DNA of 64,000 nt from Vibrionaceae bacterium (GTDB lineage: Bacteria; Pseudomonadota; Gammaproteobacteria; Enterobacterales; Vibrionaceae). The notes below the pieces were generated by a model. The model was not told the origin of the DNA. It saw only the letters and a list, made by a program, of their open reading frames with translations, and did no database searches. Shown one piece after another: positions 48,432 through 57,416 of this stretch (position 1 is its first letter; every line of letters begins with the position of its first letter). Both the position numbers and the translations under genes were made by a program. The stretch covers positions 186,001 through 250,000 of the forward strand of contig JAAEZQ010000001.1 in the NCBI GenBank assembly GCA_018222805.1. Direction: 5' to 3'.

Positions 48432-48516
48432 TATTATGTCTCCGTTTGCTAAGTTAGTGCTTCTTTACATTCAGTTTCCATGTAGTTAAAGCTTATAGAG
48501 TACTTTTGTGTTGCAC

Positions 48517-50649
48517 TTAGGGTGTTTCCGTTATTGGAATATCCAGGCTGGAATCTCGACGTTTTTTTCGAGCCAGCTTTTTAAGCGGTGGACATTTATC
48601 CGCGTTGTAGTAAGTGATTTGGCAATCTAAGCAATAATGACATTCGCGCATGTTTATCTGCCCATTCGGATGAATGGCTTGGATCTCACACTCTTTGGCA
48701 CATGTTTTACAGGGTTGACCACACTCTGAACGACGTTTTAGCCAGTTGAACTGGCGTATGTTACTGGATACAGACAGAGCGGCACCCAATGGACATAGGT
48801 AACGGCAGAAAGTTTTTCGTTGAAACAGGTTAGCGAGTAGTAACAGCCCGGCCCAAAAAATAAATGGCCATTCACGATCAAACTTGAGTAAAAATGTTGT
48901 TTTAAATGGCTCAATTTCGGCAAATTTTTCAGCTAATGCCAGCGAATCGAGTGATAGGCCAAATAAGCCCAGTAGGATAAGATACTTGATAGCCCACAAA
49001 CGTTCATGAACGGCGAACGGTAATTCATATTGCGGAACTTTAAGATAGCGGGCGGCGACATTGATTAGCTCTTGTAATGCACCAAACGGACATAGCCAGC
49101 CGCAATACACGGCGCGCCCCCATAATAATAGAATGACTGCAGTGGCGCTCCAGAGCGTAAAGATAATCGGGTCAAGCAGGAATAGATCCCATGAGAAGTC
49201 CTTCATCAATGCCTGAAGGAAGGTGAATACGTTGACAATTGAAAGCTGACCGCCCCATGACCAACCGATAAATACGACTGTAACAATCAAAAATGCATGA
49301 CGCAGGTTATGCATAAATTTTGGGTGACGGACCAATATGTCCTGAAAAAAAAGAACTAAAAGTAAAACCAGCAATAACGCAGATAGGATATAGACCTCCA
49401 CGTTTCGTTCCTGCCAAGCTTGTTCGACAAGTGATAGCTCAGGTTCGGGATAAATGGCTGGCGGTGTATCAACGTAACGATCCGGTATATCGTATTCAGC
49501 TTGGAAGCTGGAAAAAATACTATCGATTGGGCCGATCTGCCGGCGCACTAATAGTTCAAGTTGCCAGTCAGCGCCGGGATCAAATTCGTGATGTGTCTGA
49601 ATACGAAAGACCGACATCTCTTTAAATTGAGGTGCGCCTGCAATAGCAAGGTCGGTGATTCGGTGATGGTCAAGATCCCGAAACTCGATCTCATTATCAT
49701 TCTGCAAGACCTGGATTCGGTCAAAAATGCCGCCGCGAACGTACCCGGAACCTTTAAATGAGTAACCGTTCCCCAACACTACCAGCATATGTTCATTGGG
49801 TTTAAGTGTTGACATCAGCCAGTCGTAGTCTTTTTCACTGAACAGGTTTCGCCCGATCGTAGGTACATCGGCCAATGCATAATATATTTCCGCGAACATC
49901 TCTTGTTCTTTTCCGGGAGGAGCATTGTCCACGTTTTCAGCTTCGGTACCGTCAAAAGCTTTATCTACATTATCGCGATTGAGGAATAACCTACGAATCG
50001 ACCCGTCTCCTGTGAGTTGTTGCCAGGTAGCGGTTTCAAATAGGTCATCAATAATAGTCGACGGCGGTTGGATAACGCCCCGCTCCGCTTCAATGATGCC
50101 AAGTGTTTTCGCCACCTCATTTGCAGATTTGGTAAGAGCCGCGTTCATGACTTTTACGGTTACCGTCGCACCAGATAAACCGTCAATGGCCACATATTCA
50201 GAGGATTTACTATTACCGACTTTTATTTTGTCGTTGACTGATAACCCAAGGTATTGTTCAGCAAAAGCGGCAAGCTTGCTTTCCGGAATGCCAGCAAGAA
50301 TGATGGGTTCGTGGTGTTCGATAATTTGTGCGTTGAGGTATTTTCCTTGCGGGTCTATTACAACCAGCATGTTAACTGGTTCGCCTGAATAAGCAGGGAT
50401 TGGCTCGATATCATTGGTTTCAAAAGCATAGCCGACAAGGTTTTCCTGCTGATAAACCTCCCAAACAGGAGGGTGCGTTTGTTTTTCGCTGATACGGGTT
50501 GCAGCAGGGAAAGCGTTGTTTAATAAAACGAAAGGGTCTTTGGCCGGGCTGACAAACAGAGCATAAGCGGGAGACAGAGCTAGCCAACTTAGAAGGGTAA
50601 CAAAAACAAATGCTTTGACGATTTTGTTTAGTCGTGTGAACCAATGCAT
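48517..50649 (-). CDS. nosR: NosR, flavin/iron-sulfur electron-transfer protein for N2O reduction
   Basis: A 710-residue membrane protein. A signal-like helix (about 11-30) is followed by a periplasmic FMN-binding domain with the flavinylation motif SGATVT (159-164). About six helices follow, with CxxxCP motifs at C516/C520 and C615/C619. The cytoplasmic tail holds two [4Fe-4S] sites: C643, C647, C650, C654 and C670, C673, C676, C686. NosR delivers electrons to NosZ and is needed for expression in pseudomonads. FMN attachment needs an ApbE/NosX enzyme, which is not in this cluster. Confidence 0.95.
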   Translation of the reverse strand: MHWFTRLNKIVKAFVFVTLLSWLALSPAYALFVSPAKDPFVLLNNAFPAATRISEKQTHPPVWEVYQQENLVGYAFETNDIEPIPAYSGEPVNMLVVIDPQGKYLNAQIIEHHEPIILAGIPESKLAAFAEQYLGLSVNDKIKVGNSKSSEYVAIDGLSGATVTVKVMNAALTKSANEVAKTLGIIEAERGVIQPPSTIIDDLFETATWQQLTGDGSIRRLFLNRDNVDKAFDGTEAENVDNAPPGKEQEMFAEIYYALADVPTIGRNLFSEKDYDWLMSTLKPNEHMLVVLGNGYSFKGSGYVRGGIFDRIQVLQNDNEIEFRDLDHHRITDLAIAGAPQFKEMSVFRIQTHHEFDPGADWQLELLVRRQIGPIDSIFSSFQAEYDIPDRYVDTPPAIYPEPELSLVEQAWQERNVEVYILSALLLVLLLVLFFQDILVRHPKFMHNLRHAFLIVTVVFIGWSWGGQLSIVNVFTFLQALMKDFSWDLFLLDPIIFTLWSATAVILLLWGRAVYCGWLCPFGALQELINVAARYLKVPQYELPFAVHERLWAIKYLILLGLFGLSLDSLALAEKFAEIEPFKTTFLLKFDREWPFIFWAGLLLLANLFQRKTFCRYLCPLGAALSVSSNIRQFNWLKRRSECGQPCKTCAKECEIQAIHPNGQINMRECHYCLDCQITYYNADKCPPLKKLARKKRRDSSLDIPITETP

Positions 50650-50936
50650 CCTGCGTTCCTTGCTTAATTTGTTTGTTGCTCATTCATTTTAAAGCCGGGT
50701 CTGGCTCGAATGAATTGGCACCACAAAAGTCAAAACACTTAACTCATGGATAGAAATAACTGAGTTTGTAAATACCCACTTAACATGGACTTATTCTCGG
50801 CAACGTACTACGAGGGCAATGCAAGTGATCTCACATAGGTTTGTAGTGACTTTCTGACTTTTGAACTGGCGTATAGATGTCCGGTTGAGAGCCTTAATCC
50901 ATGGAGTCACCAACGGTCTTAAGGCTGCCAGTTAGA

Positions 50937-51251
50937 CTATTTGAGGCTCGCATAGTATGCCGCGACGTTAGCGATATCTTCATCACTCAGCATTGCCGCC
51001 TGAGGTTGCATGATCGCAGCTTGACCGCCACTACGCTCTTTATTCTTGTAGGCTTTCAATGAGCTGACCAGATACTGCTCATTTTGTCCTTTTAAGTTGG
51101 GGTAAATAGGCATGATTGCCATACCATTAGCACCATGACAAGCAGCGCATGTAGCGGATTTCGCTTTACCTGCTTCGATATCACCACCAGCAAAAACCGG
51201 AGATGTGAAAGCAGTTAGACCAACCAGTACTCCCAGAAAGACGTTTTTCAT
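50937..51251 (-). CDS. Small monohaem cytochrome c
   Basis: A 104-residue exported class I cytochrome. The signal peptide is about residues 1-21 (VFA|GGD). The haem motif CAACH is followed by [14 protein letters not shown]; the axial Met is probably one of those in [12 protein letters not shown]. The start [12 protein letters not shown] at 51251 has an AGAGG site; the longer frame to 51290 is less likely. It lies upstream of nosR, so it may carry electrons for N2O reduction (inference). Confidence 0.9.
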   Translation of the reverse strand: MKNVFLGVLVGLTAFTSPVFAGGDIEAGKAKSATCAACHGANGMAIMPIYPNLKGQNEQYLVSSLKAYKNKERSGGQAAIMQPQAAMLSDEDIANVAAYYASLK

Positions 51252-51856
51252 TGTTCTGCCTCTATTTGTTGTTGTACCAATCGTAGTCAATAAACATTCA
51301 TTCTAGCTGGCTAAAACACTGGTTAACTTCAATTCAAAATGAAAAGTGTTTTCGAAAAATTTGTTTTGCTATCAAGTGTTTTCTCTGTGCTACTTTGAGC
51401 AACTATTTACTTTGATTGGATGATTTAGCACCATATTTTGTTCTTCGATTTTTCCACATTAATTGTCAGTGTATTGCTAGAATTCTCACACTTTTAGTTA
51501 CTGAATTTAAAAATAACCATTTGGTGGTAGCTGGCCGATTTTTAGTTATTAGAGTTTAAATAACAGTCATCTTTTACAAGTTTCGTACAAATACGAGTAG
51601 TTAACTGCGGTAAGTATGATAAAACACTTGAACTGGCACCTCGTGTTTTTTCAGCAGAGATATGGCTTTTTCATTTTATCAAAAGCGTCACTGTTCCCTC
51701 TGCATCGGTCGTGAATCTCAGCATTGGGTCCATCTATACCAATGCAAACCTAGTTAACATTGGTGGACTGCCGCCGCTATCCTAATCAAATTAGGGCAAA
51801 AAAAGAGCCGCTATATGCGGCTCTTAATTATTCGGATTTTCCGATATTCAGTCGAC
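51252..51856. other. 605-base intergenic region upstream of the cytochrome gene
   Basis: It probably holds the promoter of the cytochrome/nos region. I looked for an FNR-type TTGAT-N4-ATCAA site and found only half matches. The guaC terminator lies at its right end. No gene is visible. Confidence 0.45.
51803..51825 (-). terminator. Terminator of guaC
   Basis: A perfect 9-bp stem AAGAGCCGC / GCGGCTCTT with a TATAT loop, followed leftward by TTTTTTT, 32 bases after the guaC stop. Confidence 0.88.
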
Positions 51857-52900
51857 TTACTCTTTACCGAATACGTTGTTCTCTTGCTCTTGTACGCGGA
51901 TGAAAGTTGTGCGCTTGGTTAGCTCTTTAAGCTTTGATGCGCCTACATATGTACAGGTTGAACGTACACCACCAAGGATGTCTTGGATAGTGCCGTGAAC
52001 GCTGCCACGGTATGGCAATAGTACGGTTTTTCCTTCAGCTGCGCGGTACTTAGCCACTCCACCTGAGTGCTTGTCCATAGCCGACTGAGAAGACATGCCG
52101 TAGAATTTCATGAAGGTTTTGCCATCTTTCTCGATAACTTCACCGCCTGACTCTTCGTGACCAGCCAACATACCACCAAGCATAACGAAGTCTGCTCCGC
52201 CACCGAATGCTTTAGAAACGTCACCAGCACATGAACAACCGCCATCACCAATGATCATACCGCCCAGACCGTGCGCCGCATCACCACATTCGATGATTGC
52301 AGAAAGCTGCGGGTAACCAACACCTGTTTTAACGCGTGTCGTGCATACAGAGCCTGGGCCAATACCCACTTTTACAATATCTGCACCAGCAAGAATTAGC
52401 TCTTCACACATGTCGCCAGTGACCACGTTACCAGCAGAGATAACTTTGTCTGGGAATTCTGCGCGTACGCGTTCTACATACTCGACTAAGTGCTCTGAGT
52501 AACCATTCGCGATATCAACACAGATGAAGATAAACTCATCAGAAAGCGCCATGATGTCTTTGGTTTTTTGGAAGTCTGCATCAGACGTACCCGTAGACAC
52601 CATCACGTTATTGAGCGTTGCTTTGTCTGCTGATTTCGCAAACTCCGCCCAATCTTCTACTGTGTAGTGCTTGTGCACTGCTGTCATTACACCATGCTCA
52701 GCTAACGCGGTAGCCATTTCAAAGCTACCAACCGAGTCCATGTTCGCTGCAATTACAGGCACACCAGACCATTGACGACCACTATGCTTGAATGTAAAAT
52801 CGCGGGTTAAATTTACTTGAGAACGGCTTTTAAGGGTAGATCGTTTCGGGCGAAACAGTACATCTTTGAAACCTAACTTAAGTTCTTGTTCGATACGCAT
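51857..52900 (-). CDS. guaC: GMP reductase
   Basis: A 347-residue enzyme that reductively deaminates GMP to IMP with NADPH. The catalytic Cys is C186 in [15 protein letters not shown], and [29 protein letters not shown] is the phosphate-binding region. The start [18 protein letters not shown] is typical. The upstream leader contains a terminator hairpin right after a consensus -10 element, suggesting transcript-level control. Confidence 0.95.
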   Translation of the reverse strand: MRIEQELKLGFKDVLFRPKRSTLKSRSQVNLTRDFTFKHSGRQWSGVPVIAANMDSVGSFEMATALAEHGVMTAVHKHYTVEDWAEFAKSADKATLNNVMVSTGTSDADFQKTKDIMALSDEFIFICVDIANGYSEHLVEYVERVRAEFPDKVISAGNVVTGDMCEELILAGADIVKVGIGPGSVCTTRVKTGVGYPQLSAIIECGDAAHGLGGMIIGDGGCSCAGDVSKAFGGGADFVMLGGMLAGHEESGGEVIEKDGKTFMKFYGMSSQSAMDKHSGGVAKYRAAEGKTVLLPYRGSVHGTIQDILGGVRSTCTYVGASKLKELTKRTTFIRVQEQENNVFGKE

Positions 52901-53312
52901 TGTGTAATTCCTTGATTCATATGTCTATGTGTCATCTCAGAGTGCGTAGTAAAACCGTTGGCAGACGGGTTCACTGTTCTTCGGACACAAAAAAACCGGA
53001 GCGTTGGCAGACGCTCCGGTTTTCAGCATTATAGGCTGTGATTTATTTCCTACAAGTCTGATATTTGAGATTTTTTTGTGTTACCATCTTGAAAATCGCA
53101 TATCAAAAACACCTCCAAAATCATCAAGCCTTCTTCTTATTTAATAAATTCAATAGGTTAAGATTAAACATAGCTTAAACGTTTACGCAAACCTTTGCGT
53201 GGTGATGTTCAGATTCACACGTTTCATATCTCAATTACGTAAAATACCGTTCAAACAATGCTCTCTTACCCTACTAGAGACGGTGATATTTTCACTAAAT
53301 TAACCCCTATTT
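52901..53312. other. guaC leader and promoter region, 412 bases
   Basis: It contains a -10 element, a terminator hairpin and a repeated motif in the guaC leader (described separately). The part beyond 53060 is AT-rich; I see no gene there. Confidence 0.5.
52958..53055 (-). promoter_or_regulatory. Candidate guaC promoter and attenuator-like leader
   Basis: Reading leftward, a perfect TATAAT (53028-53033) and a weak TTGTAG (53050-53055, 16-base spacer) are followed within about 10 bases by a 13-bp hairpin (52992-53004 with 53011-53023, 6-nt loop) and a run of seven T. The apex motif CGTCTGCCAACG is repeated at about 52957-52968 before the ribosome binding site. If transcription starts where the -10 predicts, RNA polymerase meets the terminator almost at once. 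Confidence 0.5.
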
Positions 53313-54839
53313 TCATGGATTCATGGCAAAACGAAGCGTCTCTACGACATCACTGGCTAGCAACCCTCGCTCTCCATATTGATCCGCATTGATATCAGCC
53401 GCATGGCTATGAATCATCACGCCTAACCTGGCAGCAATAGAGATTGGTATACCTTTCGCTAACAATGCACCAATGACGCCAGAGAGTACATCTCCCATAC
53501 CTCCGCTTGCCATCCCTGGATTACCAGCCAAACATACATACATCCGTATGCCATCATAAATGAGCGTACCCGCTCCTTTCAGCACCACCACGCCACCAAA
53601 ACGTTCGTGCAACTGTCTAGCGGCTGAATATCGGTCACGTTCAACATCTTGCGTGGTAACATTTAACAAACGCGCGGCTTCTCCCGGATGTGGTGTCATA
53701 ACACGTTGGTTGTCACACACTAGCGTTCCATCATAACGCTGACTGAGCATCGCCAATATATTCAACCCGTCGGCATCGACGACTTTCGGTTTATGCGGCT
53801 GTGACAAATATTGATACGCTTGATATGCCCACTCATCATCGCCAAATCCAGGGCCAAAAACTAACGCATCAGCCCATCTAATTCGCTTAGTCAGTTCATT
53901 TTCGGTATCCCGCAATTCATCAGCCGTGATGCTTTGGCTCATCACTTCTGGGCAGGCTATTTGTAGTGGTATCAGGCTATCAGGGTGTGTTATTGCTGCT
54001 GTCAATCCAGAACCACTGCGTACCGCTGCCGAAGCGCAGAAACGAATAGCACCCGACATACCTAGATTGCCACCGACACAAAGCAATTTACCATTATCGC
54101 CTTTATGAGCCGTTGGTTTTAGGGGAGGTAATAGTCGTGGGATAACTTTATGATCGATACCTAATGCGCTCTCTTGTTCTATTGAATCGAACTCCACGTT
54201 AACGCCCAAGCCACAAAAATGCAGTTCGCCAACATGATCTCTCGCCTGAGCCGTAACTAAACCTTGTTTGACACCAATAAAAGTAACGGTGTGGTTTGCA
54301 TAAATCGCATCTCCCAACACAGAGCCAGTGTTAGCACATAAACCAGAGGGAATGTCGACCGCGATGACCGGGCAACGAATTTGGTTAATTTGTTCTATAT
54401 ACCGTCGGTATTCTTTTCTCACTTCACCGCTTAAACCTGTCCCCAGTATTGCGTCAATAATGACGTCTGCTTCAAGTAACGCCGTGTTCCAGTCATCCCA
54501 ACTACTATTTTGGCCATCAACAGTTTGCCAATCTTCATAAGCACAAAGAGCATCGCCAGCAAGAGAGGTCACATCACCAAGCTGGAATACATTCACATTG
54601 AGCTGGGCTTGCTTAGCGAGAGAAGCAAAGATATAGCCATCTCCGCCGTTATTTCCCTTCCCACAGACCACTAGGACACTCTTTGCTCTGGGGTAAAGGT
54701 GGAGAAAGCGCTCATAAACAGCCATCCCAGCTCTTTGCATCAAGCTATACATTGAAACGCCGGCCATCTGAGCGGCGATCACTTCACCATTTTTAACCTG
54801 TTCTGCTGTGTAAAGTTTTAAAGCAAGATTAAAGTCCAT
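53313..54839 (-). CDS. nnr: Bifunctional NAD(P)H-hydrate epimerase / dehydratase
   Basis: A 508-residue metabolite-repair enzyme. The N-terminal epimerase domain (about 1-215) shows VVCGKGNNGGDGYIFASLAK. The C-terminal ADP-dependent dehydratase domain shows HKGDNGKLLCVGGNLGMSGA and GNPGMASGGMGDVLSGVIGAL. It restores hydrated NADH and NADPH. The start at ATG 54839 (MDFNLALKLYTAEQV) fits homologues; the frame to 54893 is an extension. In many gammaproteobacteria this gene sits with tsaE-amiB; here it is next to an aldo/keto reductase. Confidence 0.92.
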   Translation of the reverse strand: MDFNLALKLYTAEQVKNGEVIAAQMAGVSMYSLMQRAGMAVYERFLHLYPRAKSVLVVCGKGNNGGDGYIFASLAKQAQLNVNVFQLGDVTSLAGDALCAYEDWQTVDGQNSSWDDWNTALLEADVIIDAILGTGLSGEVRKEYRRYIEQINQIRCPVIAVDIPSGLCANTGSVLGDAIYANHTVTFIGVKQGLVTAQARDHVGELHFCGLGVNVEFDSIEQESALGIDHKVIPRLLPPLKPTAHKGDNGKLLCVGGNLGMSGAIRFCASAAVRSGSGLTAAITHPDSLIPLQIACPEVMSQSITADELRDTENELTKRIRWADALVFGPGFGDDEWAYQAYQYLSQPHKPKVVDADGLNILAMLSQRYDGTLVCDNQRVMTPHPGEAARLLNVTTQDVERDRYSAARQLHERFGGVVVLKGAGTLIYDGIRMYVCLAGNPGMASGGMGDVLSGVIGALLAKGIPISIAARLGVMIHSHAADINADQYGERGLLASDVVETLRFAMNP

Positions 54840-54933
54840 AACCACATTCTTCGTAACCAGCACACAAAATAAGTATACAAAAAAGGCACCCATTGTGGAT
54901 GCCTAATACAATTATTGATGTCGCAAGGGCGCT

Positions 54934-55842
54934 CTAAGGCACACCGTGACCTTTAGATGCAACCCAAACGCGATACCACTGTTCACGAGTCAACTCGATG
55001 TCTAATGCATCAACAGCCGTTTGAACACGCTCAATCTTACCAGAACCAATAATCGGGATTGGCTTGGAAGGCAGACGACGTACCCAAGCATAAATCACCT
55101 GATCAATACTGGCCGCACCAACTTCCTCTCGAATAGTTTCTAGCTCATTACGTACACGGACCGCCTGCTCGCTGTCGCCGCTAAAAATAGAGCCGCCACC
55201 TAAGCAAGACCAAGCCATTGGACGAGTACGCAGCATTTGCATCTGATCGAGCGTACCATCGTGCGCAACGTCAAAGTTAAGTGGATTAATTTCCACTTGG
55301 TTTGTCACGAGTGGTTTACTCAGACGAGACTGCAGCAGTTCAAACTGGCGTGGAGTAAAGTTTGAAACACCAAAATGCTTCACTTTACCCACTTTATGCA
55401 GTTCCGAAAACGCTTCTGCGACTTCGTCGGCGTCCATCAACACGTCAGGGCGATGAATAAGCAGAACGTCTATTTCATCTACGTTTAAACGCTCAAGCGA
55501 GTTGTTCACGGACTGGTAAATATGTGCTGAACTCGTGTCGTAATGGTTGATTTTACGATCTGGGGTTTTATCACCACATAAGTTAATATCACACTTGGTT
55601 ACGATCTGAATTTGATCACGAACGCTTTTATCCAGCGTTAACGCTTCGCCAAACAGTGATTCACACTCGTAATTTCCATAAATGTCAGCGTGGTCAACCG
55701 TCGTAATACCTAACTCAACATGTTGCTTAAGGAAGGTTAAGCGCTCTTGAGCTGTCATTCCCCAATCCACAGCACGCCAATAGCCTTGTACCAGTTCAGA
55801 AAATTCTGGGCCACTTGGTGCAGTCACAACTTTTGCAACCAT
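54934..55842 (-). CDS. Aldo/keto reductase
   Basis: A 302-residue NADPH-dependent oxidoreductase of the YdhF-like group. The catalytic tetrad is visible as D and Y in VDHADIYGNYECE, K in IVTKCDINL and H in LLIHRPDVLMDADEVA. It probably reduces small carbonyl compounds; the substrate is unknown. It is 94 bases upstream of the nnr gene in the same direction and may share a transcript. Confidence 0.92.
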   Translation of the reverse strand: MVAKVVTAPSGPEFSELVQGYWRAVDWGMTAQERLTFLKQHVELGITTVDHADIYGNYECESLFGEALTLDKSVRDQIQIVTKCDINLCGDKTPDRKINHYDTSSAHIYQSVNNSLERLNVDEIDVLLIHRPDVLMDADEVAEAFSELHKVGKVKHFGVSNFTPRQFELLQSRLSKPLVTNQVEINPLNFDVAHDGTLDQMQMLRTRPMAWSCLGGGSIFSGDSEQAVRVRNELETIREEVGAASIDQVIYAWVRRLPSKPIPIIGSGKIERVQTAVDALDIELTREQWYRVWVASKGHGVP

Positions 55843-55937
55843 TGGTTCTCTCCTTTATTTAATCTGCTTTCATCCTAGTCTTGTTTTCGCGCTGTCTCAA
55901 CGGGTAAACTTTCGCAATTCGAACTGGAGTACGAAAT

Positions 55938-56345
55938 ATGTCTTTTGCCCAACGATTATCTACTTTAATTGGCGAAGAAAGCATCAGCGGTTTTGCTCGA
56001 CGCGTTGATGTCTCAGAAGCATTGATTCGAAAATATTTAAAAGGTAGTGAACCTAGCTTACTAAAAGCGAATCAAATTGCGATGCGAGCGAACTGCTCTC
56101 TTGAATGGTTGGCAACGGGTTGCGGGTACCTTTATCGCCGCGCGGAAGTTGTGGATATGGAGGCGTATAAAATCGCTTTCCAATTCGTGATGAATGAAAC
56201 ATTGCCAGAAGATAAACAAGAGCTACATCGCAAACTCATCGCGGGTTACCAGTATCTTCGCTCACACAAAAAAGCGGATGGCTTTTTAGATGAGTCGGCA
56301 ATGGCAACGTTTCTGTCTTTACATAACGAGTCTAAAAGCGCGTAA
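55938..56345 (+). CDS. Small HTH transcriptional regulator (XRE/CI-like)
   Basis: A 135-residue protein with an N-terminal HTH (FAQRLSTLIGEESISGFARRVDVSEALIRKYLKG) followed by SLEWLATGCGYLY, a motif seen after the HTH of phage-type repressors. The remaining 75 residues are helical and lack the LexA-like peptidase domain. It is divergent from the aldo/keto reductase (95 bases) and may regulate it. It overlaps the convergent exported-protein gene by 14 bases. Confidence 0.82.
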   Translation: MSFAQRLSTLIGEESISGFARRVDVSEALIRKYLKGSEPSLLKANQIAMRANCSLEWLATGCGYLYRRAEVVDMEAYKIAFQFVMNETLPEDKQELHRKLIAGYQYLRSHKKADGFLDESAMATFLSLHNESKSA

Positions 56346-56913
56346 CCCGGAGTGTGATCATTTCACCGTCACTAATCAGCGACACTTCCAAACTCGGAGA
56401 GGTCGCTTTAAACTCACTGGCTCTTACCCACCGTATAGTTCTGCTGGCTTCTGGTGGGTAACGATTCATCATTAAGATGACTTCTTTATCGACGTCTTGG
56501 GCAGGTTTCTGGTCAAGTGAGCTAAGCACATTATATTCTTCCTTATCAAACTGGACACTTCTCATCACAAGGCCATCTTTCCTTAAATTTAAGATCAAGT
56601 CGTTCCAGTTCTGCCATTGGAATTCAGCCACAAAAGCAAAATCAGCAGTTTCTTGACGTAAAATAACTTCACCATAAAGATGTTGGTAGTAGTAGTTGAA
56701 CTCGTCTAAACAAAACGTATCAACAGAAGGTTCTGAATCGCTCCATTCGGTATCACATCGATACCAAAGCCCATCTCTTTGTATTGTGCTTTTTAACTGG
56801 TTTAAAGGTTGCCCGGACAAAGTGCTTTGCCACCAGTTCTCATCCAGCGCCAATGAGGAATGTGAAAACAGAACACTACAAGCAGAAAGTAGTACAAGGA
56901 ATAAGGAACGCAT
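56332..56913 (-). CDS. Exported protein of unknown function
   Basis: A 193-residue protein with a signal peptide (about 1-22, SLA|LDEN). The mature part has two cysteines (WYRCDTEW and TFCLDEF) that could form a disulfide, and a tryptophan-rich middle. I recognise no family. Probably periplasmic. Confidence 0.7.
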   Translation of the reverse strand: MRSLFLVLLSACSVLFSHSSLALDENWWQSTLSGQPLNQLKSTIQRDGLWYRCDTEWSDSEPSVDTFCLDEFNYYYQHLYGEVILRQETADFAFVAEFQWQNWNDLILNLRKDGLVMRSVQFDKEEYNVLSSLDQKPAQDVDKEVILMMNRYPPEASRTIRWVRASEFKATSPSLEVSLISDGEMITLRVTRF

Positions 56914-57024
56914 CTGGTTATTTCAAGGCAGTAACAGTTGGCGAAACATTAGCGTGGAATGGAAATTTATCAAGTGAAGAGTAGCGACTGAACTCAAATT
57001 ATTCATAAAGACAAACATTAAGAC

Positions 57025-57045
57025 GGCGCACATTTGAAGTGCGCC
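57025..57045 (-). terminator. Hairpin after the remnant frame
   Basis: A perfect 7-bp stem GGCGCAC / GTGCGCC with a 7-nt loop, just past the stop at 57055 on the leftward strand. The T-run is weak. Confidence 0.55.
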
Positions 57046-57054
57046 TCTACCTCG

Positions 57055-57159
57055 TTACTCAATCGTGAGTGTGCGAATCGGGAAGTCTCTAGGTGCATCC
57101 CAAACTAAAAACGAGGAATTACCGTAGGGTTTGAATCCATCCAAATTGTGAGTAAAACG
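57055..57159 (-). pseudogene. Possible C-terminal remnant of a lost gene
   Basis: A leftward frame of 34 codons reads NLDGFKPYGNSSFLVWDA and ends FPIRTLTIE before a stop and hairpin. It has protein-like composition but no start region, and a stop lies immediately upstream. It may be the tail of a deleted gene. I do not recognise the family. Confidence 0.3.
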
Positions 57160-57416
57160 TCACATCCCTCCTTCTGAAGCAGTCATGTTGCTTTACATTT
57201 AAAGCATGGTTCAATTTTCTCAGAAAACAAGTTTTACCCGTAAAAAAACAACGTTGAATATGAGAACAATGGCACAATATTCGTAAATTCTATGGAAGCA
57301 ATATCTTTTAACTCACCAATAGTGGAAAGCTAAATTGCAACTTTGCCCATAAGGTCTAGCCCCCTCCGGGCGTATAATTTTCTCCGTCCCTCAAATAGAA
57401 ACAGGAGAAACCATTA

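Larger units (their letters stand above)
56914..57416. other. 503-base region between the exported-protein gene and clcA
   Basis: It holds a possible C-terminal gene remnant with its terminator (57025-57159), then AT-rich DNA leading to clcA. A TATAAT at 57373-57378 may be the clcA -10 element, though no good -35 precedes it. Confidence 0.45.

Noticed and set aside
51300..51660. FNR-type site for the cytochrome/nos region
   Set aside because: Only single ATCAA-like half-sites were found, not a 14-base palindrome.
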